In this document: positions 11,505 to 24,681 of the stretch, in pieces
Numbering within the stretch: the stretch's first letter is position 1
Layout of the letters: each line of letters starts with the position of its first letter
Origin: Symbiotaphrina buchneri
Taxonomy: Eukaryota; Ascomycota; Symbiotaphrinales; Symbiotaphrinaceae
Assembly (NCBI GenBank): GCA_001599915.1
Contig: BCIG01000004.1
Coordinates: 496,001 to 560,000, forward strand
Length of the DNA: 64,000 nt
Reading direction: 5' to 3'
Translations under genes and position numbers: made by a program
Notes under the pieces: generated by a model
The model's input: the letters and a program-made list of their open reading frames with translations, nothing else
Databases searched by the model: none
Told to the model about the DNA's origin: nothing

Positions 11505-11508
11505 ATAC

Positions 11509-11766
11509 CACTAGTTAAGAATACGAATACTACCGCCAAGTATTCACTGTGTATTACTTATACAGTTGACTAAACGTTTAATAAGCGTTTAGTTGACAAC
11601 TTCAAGCGAAACCTAATTTTATCTTGGTAAATAATCAACATTTTAATATATGAAAAACACGGTTGTATAACAAATTCTTTGTTGAGTAATACCTTTTTGG
11701 AAATTTCAAAATCCGATTAGGAATGGTTGAGATATTAGCATTTTCTACCTATAATCCTAGTTCTAA
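11509..11766 (-). repeat. Left internal segment of the hAT-like family, inverted copy at about 13885-14165
   Basis: Read on the minus strand, this segment matches 13885-14165 over its length (for example GAATTTGTTATACAAC against AAATTTGTTATACAAC, and GTTGATTATTTACCAAGAT in both). A third, more AT-shifted copy lies at about 14890-15065. Differences are mainly transitions. Confidence 0.7.
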
Positions 11767-11812
11767 GTCCTACAGTGGCCAGGAACTGCAGGATAACAGC
11801 AAGTTGGAAGTG

Positions 11813-12055
11813 CAAAAAGGACTTGGGACAACAGCTCAGTTAGAATTCAAGAAAATACTGAAATACAATCGTATTCCAACCGACCTGCCTCTTTGGGCCT
11901 AGCTTGTCGAGTATTTATAAGCACTAACAATTAGTGAAATACACTAATGCACACTAATGTAAGCCACCTTGTATATTAAACCTAATTAGGTATAGCTTGT
12001 TACTATAAATATAGTTATGGAACTTACCAAGCTTCAGTTCTATACCCATTCTAAA
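11813..12055 (+). repeat. Central segment of the hAT-like family, direct copy at 14256-14515
   Basis: Direct repeat: both copies begin AAAAAGGACTTGGGA and share TATTTATAAG and CTAACAATT further in, then an AACCT(A/G)ATTAGGTATAG stretch. The copy at 14256 is more AT-rich. Confidence 0.7.
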
Positions 12056-12076
12056 AACGGTAATTCCAAAAGAAAA

Positions 12077-12180
12077 AAATTTCTTATCTTATCTTTTTGA
12101 TCTGGTGATCTGGTATTATACCACATTTAGCGCCGGCAGAATATGGTATCATGAGTAAGTACCACTGGTACCAAAATTCA
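12077..12180 (+). repeat. Right sub-terminal segment of the hAT-like family, inverted copy at 13757-13858
   Basis: This segment recurs in inverted orientation at about 13757-13858 (shared landmarks GATAAGATAAGAAATT and TTTTGGTACCAGT), and again directly but more decayed at about 14645-14760. Confidence 0.7.
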
Positions 12181-12253
12181 ATACCAGACCACATTTAACA
12201 CCAGTATGGTATATTTGTACTCAGTGGTATATACCATACCAACAGCAAGCCTG

Positions 12254-12261
12254 ACTTCAAC
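12254..12261. repeat. Right target-site duplication of the hAT-like element
   Basis: ACTTCAAC, identical to 8382-8389 on the other side of the element. Confidence 0.75.
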
Positions 12262-13179
12262 TGATTACTGATTTATTCTTTATATTTAAACTTATCTTAT
12301 ATTTATAGATATTAGTATTAAATTAAATATATTAAAACAAATTAAATATAAATTAATATATATTAATGCAAGTAATCTTACAAATTTAATTTAATTTAAT
12401 TAAATATGTTATTATAAATAAATAAAACTTATAAGCTGTTAGCTTTACCTTTATATTCTTTTCAAAAATAATAATTCTAATTATAAAAACTTATGACATA
12501 ATTTGATTTTTAATAAAGGGAATTGAATTGAAACTAATAATTATTAATAGGAATTTTAAACTTTTAATAATTATTAATTAATGTTAAAGAAACTAAAAAC
12601 CAAATTATATTAATAATAAGTTTATAAAATAATTGTAAAAATATAACAATTATATTATCTTAAAGGATTTTGATAATATTAAAGCTTAATAAAACTAATA
12701 AAAGTATAAGACTTTATAAATAATATAGTTTTATAAAATAATATTATTTTATATTCTATAAAGTTACTTGATTTAAGGTAAGATAATAAAAGAAAGAATA
12801 TAACTATATTATTGTAACATTGTTAATCTGTTATATATAAGAATAATAACATAGGAATCATGGTTAAATATTAAATAAAACAAGGGACCAAGCCTTAAAA
12901 CACATATAAACTATATATTAGAATATTAGTCAGGCTTGCAAGTACTAGAGTATAATATGGTATTTTTAACATTTTACTTTAACCACCAAGAAACTTAAGT
13001 ACCTATAGTAGTTCAGGTCTTAATACCACTGGTAATATGTAAAAAAGGTATAATAGCAGAAGGAATACAGCTTGGAACGGTGTGAATGCTGATTGAATTG
13101 CTTACTATCTACCTGGGGTTTTACGCCTCTTTTATAGACATGAATAGGAGATAATTTTTACAGCTGGAATGTTCTAGCA

Positions 13180-13277
13180 TGCTTGGTAATCTTATTGATT
13201 ACCAATGCTTGGTAATCTGTTGATTACCAATGCTTTGTAATGCTTACAAATGCTTGGTCATCTGCTGATTACAAAGC
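13180..13277. repeat. Tandem hairpin-forming repeats
   Basis: About four diverged copies of a unit of roughly 25 bp containing GGTAATCTGTTGATTACC, itself an inverted repeat (GGTAATC / GATTACC). It lies inside the probable solo LTR. Confidence 0.7.
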
Positions 13278-13308
13278 ATATTAAATGTTCTAGAAACTTC
13301 CAGGAATT

Positions 13309-13425
13309 TCTATAGGCTTCTAGAAACTTCTATGGGCTTCCATGGGCTTCTATAGGCTTCTTTCTATAGGCTTCTATGGGCTTCTATGGGCTTCCATGGG
13401 CTTCTATAGGTTTCCATGGACTTCT
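13309..13425. repeat. 10-bp minisatellite, unit CTTCTATGGG
   Basis: About ten tandem copies of CTTCTATGGG with variants CTTCCATGGG and CTTCTATAGG. It lies inside the probable solo LTR. Confidence 0.75.
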
Positions 13426-14589
13426 GGCTTTTTGCCATGCTCTATATTTACGCCCTACTATGGTTTCTAGAGCTTTCCAGAATAGTAACACTTGTTATCG
13501 CTTACTATTTTAACATAATAATGTTTTAATTACTGTCAGGATAATTTACAATGGAAAAAAATGTATTAAAAGAATATTCCTTACTTTTCTTACAATCAAC
13601 CTATTTAATCATCTTAACATTTATACCCAACACCGAAGGTACCTACTTTTCTTAGTAAATCCCTTTAAAATAAAAGTATCTCTAGGGATTTATTTTGGAT
13701 TTCTACAGTTCTGCTAACATTCATGTCTTTAAAGTTAAGATGCATTAATATCTATCCAATTTTTGGTACCAGTAGTACTTTTATGATATCATATTCTACC
13801 AGAATTAAATGTAGTATATACCAGATTACCAGATTAAAAAGATAAGATAAGAAATTTGTTATTCTATAGTTTCCGGCCGTCATCAAACCTAGGACTAGGG
13901 TTACAGTTAGAAAATGATGATATTTTAACCATTTCTAATTGGGTTCTAAATTTTCAAATAAGGAATTATTCAATAATAAATTTGTTATACAACAGTGTTT
14001 TTATCATTTTAAAAGGTTGATTATTTACCAAGATGAATTAGGGTTTGTTTAAAGTTACTTATTAAATGCTTACTAAATGCTTAGTAGACAGTTAGTAATA
14101 CAGTTTAATAATACATGTTAAATACCTGATGGTGGTATTTGTAGTCATAATCAGTGGTATAGGGTATCAGGGTTTAAATTACCATATATAGTTAAGTTTC
14201 TTGGTGGTTAGGTTCTAATTCAAATACTATACTATATTATAACAATAACAAGCCTAAAAAGGACTTGGGATTATAGGATAACAGCTTGGTTAGAATTCAA
14301 AAGAAAATCCAAAATATGATTGTATTATAGCTAACCTGTCTCTTTGCATCTTGTTTCCCTTGTATTTATAAGAACTAACAATTGGTAAAACACATTAATA
14401 CAAGCTAATGCAAGCTACCTATACAAATTAAACCTGATTAGGTATAGTATATTGTTATAAGTGGTTAAACAGAACTTGTTAAACTCTAGTTTTATATCCT
14501 TTTCAAAAACAAAAACTGGTCAGAAAAATTATAATGTTATCTAGTTACTTAGTAAAAATTTTAAAAATACTAATCTCTGGGTTTTAACA

Positions 14590-15375
14590 ATTAGGTTTAA
14601 AAAGGTCAAAAACCAAATTATACTATATTAATAACAAGCCTGGTAAAAAGTTTTATTTTATCTTTTTAATATAATAGATCTAATATATACTATATTTAAT
14701 ACTAATAGAATATAGTATTATAAGTAAGTATTACTAGTATTAAAAGTTAATATTAAATTATATTTCTTACTGGTATAATATATTTATAACTAATAATAAA
14801 TACTATACTACTTATATACCTGTATCCCAAGTTATTTCAACATTTTTAACATGTTATTATATAATTATATCATAGTTTCTAACCTTTATATAATTTATAA
14901 CTAGGGTTACAACTAGAAAATAATAATATCTTAACTGATTCTAATTAGATTTTAAAATTTTAAAAAGGATATTATTTAACAAAAGAGAATTTATTATAGA
15001 ACAATATTTTATTATATCAAAAGGTTAATTAATATTTATTAAGATAAAATCAAGGTTTTATTTAAAGTTATTTAATTATGTTTATCTTATCAGACTTTAT
15101 TTAATAAGGTTAGAAAAACATTTACCCTAGTTATAATCTGGTTTTATTTGGTTTTACCAATCTAAAAAACTATTATATTAAACTAGTTAATTTTTAGTAT
15201 TAGATCTTTAATACTTTATATAAACCTATAGTTACTATTAGTCTATTGGATTGGTAAACCATATCTACTGGTAAAAAAATATATTAATTATAAGCTTTAA
15301 ACCTGATTTTAATAATCAATCTTAAATTAAAAGGAATTAAAACCAATCCGACTTATATTAATAATAAGACTAGAT
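14590..15375. repeat. Further RIP-decayed hAT-like arms
   Basis: Inverted left arm at about 14590-14640 (ending AATAACAAGCCTG), then a direct right segment (about 14645-14810), another inverted internal segment (about 14890-15065) and a faint arm ending near 15372. All are strongly AT-shifted. Confidence 0.5.
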
Positions 15376-16404
15376 TAAATATTAAATGATTAAATTTTAT
15401 AATAAATTAAAACAACTCTTATTTAAGGATCTAATTTCATCAAAGTTATTATTTTAAAACAATAGATATTTTCATTATATAAAAAAGTTATTAACTTTTA
15501 AATAACTTAGAATCTGTAATTTTTTATTATAACTTTATTAAAGTTTTAAAATATAGATTTTCTTTATAAGTACAAGTACTTTATACTTATTATTATTTGA
15601 AATTTATTAAAATAATTCAAATAAAACAAGAATAAATGACAAACTTAATAAGAAGTAATTTCAAAAAATATTCCGTAGAATAAAAATAATTGAGAAGAAG
15701 TAAAAAAAGAGAAAAACCTTTTAATTCAAAAATTTAAATGAAATAAAGATAAGTAAAATTTTAAATATAATATAAATAATAATATAAAGATATTTATGAT
15801 ATATAAAAAAATCAAGGAAATTATATAATGGTTACAAATTAATATATTAAGTTAATTTTATATTATTTAATATGTTTTAATTATTTTAAATTCTTTGAAA
15901 CTTATATATTTAATTTTTTTTAGAAAATACTACTTTTAATAAAGATATATTTCTATGTTTTAGCTTTTTAGAGAGTTATATTATAAACTTATAATGAAAA
16001 AAACTTGTAAAAAATCATAAATAATAATTAAAATTTTCTTATTTAATTAATTATTATAATTAATTTATATTTTCAAATTATATAAATAATAAACATATTA
16101 AAATTTCAAAGAATCATTAATATCTTTATTTATTTTTTTAAAAAAATCATTATAAATATTTTATTCATATAAATATTATATTTATCTTAGTAATAAAATA
16201 TGTTATAAATGTTACTTTAGATAGGTAAAGAGTTGTAGTGTTCTTTTACTTAGATCAAGATGATAGGGAAATAGATTCCATTGATTATTATTTTATTAGA
16301 ATATTCCAGATCGATTACATTCTTGTATACATTTAAACTCTCATATAACAAGGTGGAATACGCATTTGTTGCACTCTCCAAGTCTCTGACGCCCTGGACT
16401 TGCC

Positions 16405-16475
16405 ATACTCTAAAACTCTGCTTGAACCTAGTAACCTCCTTAAGACAAGAGGACCAATTGATCTAGTGCAATATC
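16405..16475 (-). other. tRNA-like stretch (doubtful)
   Basis: On the minus strand a D-arm/A-box-like TAGATCAATTGGT is followed by an anticodon-arm-like region and a B-box-like AGGTTCAAGC. A clean acceptor stem and T-stem are not seen. It may be a tRNA-derived relic or chance. Confidence 0.2.
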
Positions 16476-16559
16476 TACTCGTATCATAGAGTTGGGCTAC
16501 AGTGAACAGAATGACCATACGGTATGAGCGTACACAAGGGTCCTCGAGCCAATATGATA

Positions 16560-16643
16560 AGTCAATGGTCACCCCGACTGGGTTCAAACCTGTATGACCT
16601 CTGCGGTAGCGACGTGCTCATTGGTGTAGCCCACCACTACGGC
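16560..16643 (-). other. tRNA-like stretch (doubtful)
   Basis: On the minus strand a B-box-like GGTTTGAACCC sits in a T-arm with four of five pairs, followed by CGGGGTGACCA. The expected complementary 5' acceptor strand is missing. Best read as a tRNA-derived relic, if it is one at all. Confidence 0.25.
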
Positions 16644-16780
16644 ACGGCGGGCATGAGTTTTATAATAGAGGCAATGTGTTCAATAAGCCGGAATAGTGTA
16701 CATTTGTGTATCAGATAATTGTGTCTGATGATCGGTATCTCAAGGGGACTCCTTTCTGTTTCGGTACCCTAGGTTGGGGT

Positions 16781-16787
16781 TGACTCA
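16781..16787 (+). promoter_or_regulatory. Gcn4/CpcA-type site TGACTCA upstream of AROM
   Basis: An exact palindromic TGACTCA about 130 bp before the AROM start codon. This is the binding consensus of the general amino acid control bZIP factor (Gcn4, CPC1, CpcA). That factor is known to induce aromatic amino acid genes on amino acid starvation. Confidence 0.6.
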
Positions 16788-16875
16788 CCGGCTTACCGTC
16801 GCCGCTGCTTTAAGCGAATTGTTTCTTGCAACCAGGCATTTCAGGACCCGACTGGCCTATGAAATTATTTCATAA

Positions 16876-21787
<4,912 letters not shown>

Positions 21788-22356
21788 GCGCGGCTTAGGC
21801 AGATAAGCTATGATTCAATGACCAAATCGGCCTCTCTAGTATTGCTAGCTATTGTACAACAACTAAACACGTGACAGACAGCAGGAGGCAGCATGCCCAT
21901 GCCACCTTATGCATGTCCCATTAATGACATCAAAGCTGAAAGCACAAGTGACGCTGGATAGTAAAACAAATACAACCAGACCCTCGCTCCTGAAGATGTA
22001 GGATCCGTACCTCGTCAGCCACAATCATATACAGAACACCGTACAACGTACATTACAGTTCGTGATGCGCTCAAATCCACTTGACATGTCAAGTGTACAA
22101 AACAGAAAATGAAAAACACGGCCTGCTAATCGTTCAAGAAACATTCCAAGACCATCTTTTGATGAGCTAACAATGTCCAGCTCGCGTGTGTCGATATAAA
22201 TTGCTCGACGATGAGCTACCTCTCTAGAATGACAAAAAAGCCCGCCCGACGCACCCGCAGGAACCCATTACAACCCAGGGATATAATACTAAGAAGACTG
22301 GCCAACGGTGGTAGGAAGTGACCGACTATATTAGTCGAATATCACAGATTCGAACA
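21788..22356. other. Convergent intergenic space between AROM and the Rpn4-like gene
   Basis: Contains the 3' ends of both genes. No further feature seen. Confidence 0.5.
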
Positions 22357-24681
22357 CTAGTCTTGCTGTCTGCGGCGCGGCTTTCCCGCAAAATCAATTT
22401 CGGGATGCACAACTCGCATGTGCCGCGTCAGAGCGTCGTTGCGCGAGAAAGTCTTCTCCTCCGTGCAAAACTGACATCTGACTTTTTGCTTTCTTGCATT
22501 ATGAATGGTATCTTCATGTCGAGTCAAGTCGTATGGGCGAGAAAAGATGGTGTTGCACGGCTTCCCCGTCGAGGGATTGATGCGTTGGCATTTGTGCGGA
22601 CCAGCTTGGGTATTCTTTAGCGCCGCTGAAGTCATTCCCGACGGGCTGGGCCGACCGCTTGAAGCTTGAGGACTCGTCTGACGATGTCCTTCCCGCTTAT
22701 GTTTCTGCAGTTGTGCCGGAGTCTCGAACCGCAACGTGCAGCCGTGGTAGGTGCAAGTGTATGTGCCTGTGTCTGCAGAAGTGTCCGCCGGCCGCTTGAT
22801 CTCGGGACTGGATTCCGCTGCAGTCTCGCTTGATGTCGAGTCCATAGAAGCCAGATGAGCTGGGAAGTCTGGGGTCTTGTCCGACGCTATTGAAGTGCCG
22901 TAGCCATTGAATTGGGCATGTCGCTGCTGCTGCAGCTGCTGTGGCTGCGGCTGCGGCTGATGCGTCAGAAACTGTCGTGGAGGGACTTGCACACTGCTAG
23001 GAATCGTAGGCTGAACGAAAGCAAAATCATTCTGCGACGACTGACTAGCAGAATTACCCGAGTCAATGGTGTTTGGGTGGCCCTCTCCATGACTTGCGAG
23101 ACCGGCCTGACTGTTATACTGAGTGTGGAAGTCGTCGTTAGAAGACTCCGGGAAAAGAGGCATGTTTGCATCTTCTTCTGTCTCATGATAATCCAACAGA
23201 GCATCCTTGGGCGAGATGGTCTTCGGCGTATGTTCCCCGCTGGAATGTGAGGGGTGTCGGAATGCAGTCGCCTCAGCCTCTGCCTTCTGCTGTTCCCTTA
23301 TATGAGCGGCCGAGCCCAGCTTTACTTGCGGTGACCTCGCCGATGAAATGTTCGACCCGTTCGAAGCTGATGGTGCGTAAGGTGACCCTTGCCGGAATGG
23401 AGAGCGCTCACGGGAGAGATGACCTGCGGGTGACTGTGACCGGGCGCTCAGATGATTGTTGTTCGCAGCCTGTATGCGTTGAGAGAAGAGATTTTGGTAA
23501 GGAGAGAGTTGCGAATTGGAGGTCTGCTGTTGACTAGGCTGTTTGACGGGCGTCGACGATGAGAGATCAGGATTGAACAATTCATCCTCGTAGATGGCGG
23601 AGATGGTCCGGTCGAGCTTTGGTATGTTGGATCTTACATCTACAGGATATTCATCCTTCAGTGAGCAATCGCTGATCCAATCCTCAAAGTCAAGCATGTG
23701 CATCTTACCAGTAGTGTACTTAGAATCAGCCTCAGGTTCATCGTCCCACACGGTCTTGGGCGTAGGTGGAGACGGCTGATCCATGCTGGATTCTGAAGGC
23801 CTCTCGGAATGGTAGAAATCGGGAACTTCTTCGTCCACACGATTTTGATGATCCATTATGGCCTGTCTCATCGCAAGCTGAACTGCGAGGTCGGTCGCCG
23901 AGTCCTCTGAGGGGTTATAGTTCTGAAAAGCAGGAGCGAAGAAGGAGTCCTGAGCGGCGGTCGCAGAGGTAGATAGCGGCTTCGCGAAACTCAGCAGCGC
24001 CCGGGCTTGGTCACCATCAGCGAAGGAGTCGAGCTGCCCAAAGTAGCTCAATGGCGAAGGAGAGCTCGAATCGGAGGGTTGCACAATATGTGGATACGAA
24101 GCGTTGTGGCTGAAAGGCGAAGCTGGCCCGGCTGAACCTGACGTAGAGGTCGACTGTGCTCTCATGTGCGTGAAGGTGCTTTGGACCGGCGACGGTTGGT
24201 GTTGCTGTTGGCCGAAACCGCCGTACTGGCGGTACTGAGAGGTTCCGTGGTTGAAAGACTCCCAATTGTGCTGCGGCGTCGATCGACCCGAAAGCATCGC
24301 CCGAGCGTTGCTCGATGAATGGCCGAGTGAGTCAGAATTTTCTGCGCCCGTCGGCGGTATCGTGGAGTGGATTGGCGCTGTCGCTGACGAAGTTGGATCG
24401 CAGGTGGGATTTCGGTGGGCGGAAGCGAATTGCGAATTCTCGATCAGGTAATGCGACAATGGACCGAGAGACCCGTCGGCAAAATATGAGTGAGCGAGAT
24501 GAGGAGACGGCGTGTTGGTTGTTGTTATCGCGGATGTCGTTGTGGTGTCGTATTCGTAATTTTCGGGATAGAAGAGTGCTGGGGTTGAGGTTGGTGGGAA
24601 AGAAGGATCGGGGAGGTGGAGGTGACGACGATGGAGATGATGATGTCGAGGGTGATGATGATGCGCTAACAGCGTAGGCAT
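22357..24681 (-). CDS. C2H2 zinc-finger transcription factor, Rpn4-like
   Basis: A single-exon protein of about 774 residues from the ATG at 24681. Most of it is low-complexity: a histidine-rich N-terminus, long serine/proline/glutamine stretches and a glutamine-rich patch. The C-terminus holds C2H2 fingers: a first finger with CTYHGCTLRFETPAQLQKHK, then CQRINPSTGKPCNTIF with SRPYDLTRHEDTIH, then CQFCTEEKTFSRNDALTRHM. The SRPYDLTRHEDTIHNARK signature is what I recall from fungal Rpn4-type factors, which activate proteasome genes. That name is a recollection of family style, not a search result. The frame stays open to 24951, but the N-terminal extension looks like leader sequence and the next ATG gives a more credible start. 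The acidic region before the fingers could be an activation or degron segment. Confidence 0.72.
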   Translation of the reverse strand: MPTLLAHHHHPRHHHLHRRHLHLPDPSFPPTSTPALFYPENYEYDTTTTSAITTTNTPSPHLAHSYFADGSLGPLSHYLIENSQFASAHRNPTCDPTSSATAPIHSTIPPTGAENSDSLGHSSSNARAMLSGRSTPQHNWESFNHGTSQYRQYGGFGQQQHQPSPVQSTFTHMRAQSTSTSGSAGPASPFSHNASYPHIVQPSDSSSPSPLSYFGQLDSFADGDQARALLSFAKPLSTSATAAQDSFFAPAFQNYNPSEDSATDLAVQLAMRQAIMDHQNRVDEEVPDFYHSERPSESSMDQPSPPTPKTVWDDEPEADSKYTTGKMHMLDFEDWISDCSLKDEYPVDVRSNIPKLDRTISAIYEDELFNPDLSSSTPVKQPSQQQTSNSQLSPYQNLFSQRIQAANNNHLSARSQSPAGHLSRERSPFRQGSPYAPSASNGSNISSARSPQVKLGSAAHIREQQKAEAEATAFRHPSHSSGEHTPKTISPKDALLDYHETEEDANMPLFPESSNDDFHTQYNSQAGLASHGEGHPNTIDSGNSASQSSQNDFAFVQPTIPSSVQVPPRQFLTHQPQPQPQQLQQQRHAQFNGYGTSIASDKTPDFPAHLASMDSTSSETAAESSPEIKRPADTSADTGTYTCTYHGCTLRFETPAQLQKHKREGHRQTSPQASSGRPSPSGMTSAALKNTQAGPHKCQRINPSTGKPCNTIFSRPYDLTRHEDTIHNARKQKVRCQFCTEEKTFSRNDALTRHMRVVHPEIDFAGKPRRRQQD

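Larger units (their letters stand above)
8390..12253 (+). mobile_element. Non-autonomous hAT-like DNA transposon carrying a nested LTR element
   Basis: The left end reads CAGGCTTACCGTTGGTATGG. The right end, read on the minus strand, is CAGGCTTGCTGTTGGTATGG, so 18 of 20 terminal bases match. The element is bounded by a perfect 8-bp duplication ACTTCAAC at 8382-8389 and 12254-12261. An 8-bp target duplication with CAG-type ends is characteristic of the hAT superfamily. A second copy of the left arm begins at 8502, so the left end is duplicated. Without the LTR insertion, the copy starting at 8502 would be about 0.92 kb. No transposase fragment is recognisable, so I regard it as a MITE-like non-autonomous element moved in trans. 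Confidence 0.75.
13038..13515. mobile_element. Probable solo LTR (fossil)
   Basis: A 478-bp, less AT-rich island that begins TGT and ends ACA, flanked on both sides by the 5-bp TAATA (13033-13037 and 13516-13520). No internal retrotransposon part is attached, so a solo LTR left by LTR-LTR recombination is the simplest reading. TAATA is a weak marker in AT-rich DNA, but its exact fit to TG...CA ends supports the call. The island contains hairpin repeats and a 10-bp minisatellite, listed separately. Confidence 0.5.
12931..14244. mobile_element. Decayed hAT-like copies around a second nested insertion
   Basis: A left end (CAGGCTTGCAAGTACTAG) starts at 12931 and runs through the family landmark CCACCAAGAAACTTAAGT. 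An inverted arm ends near 14244-14254 (AACAATAACAAGCC on the plus strand). Between them lie the probable solo LTR at 13038-13515 and inverted family segments. The right partner of the 12931 end is not resolved. Confidence 0.5.
7978..16340. other. AT-rich, RIP-like repeat block
   Basis: About 8.4 kb of very AT-rich DNA without any long reading frame that looks like a gene, between GC-balanced gene regions. Related repeat copies in the block differ largely by C/T and G/A exchanges, with many TpA steps, which is the pattern left by repeat-induced point mutation in ascomycetes. One unresolved base (n) lies at 8974. Sub-features are listed separately. The stretches 7978-8380 and 15100-16340 hold only AT-rich sequence with faint remnants of the same repeat family. 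Confidence 0.75.

Noticed and set aside
13180-13425. CRISPR-like spaced repeats
   Set aside because: The repeats are diverged tandem units without unique spacers of constant length, in a nuclear fungal genome, inside a probable solo LTR.
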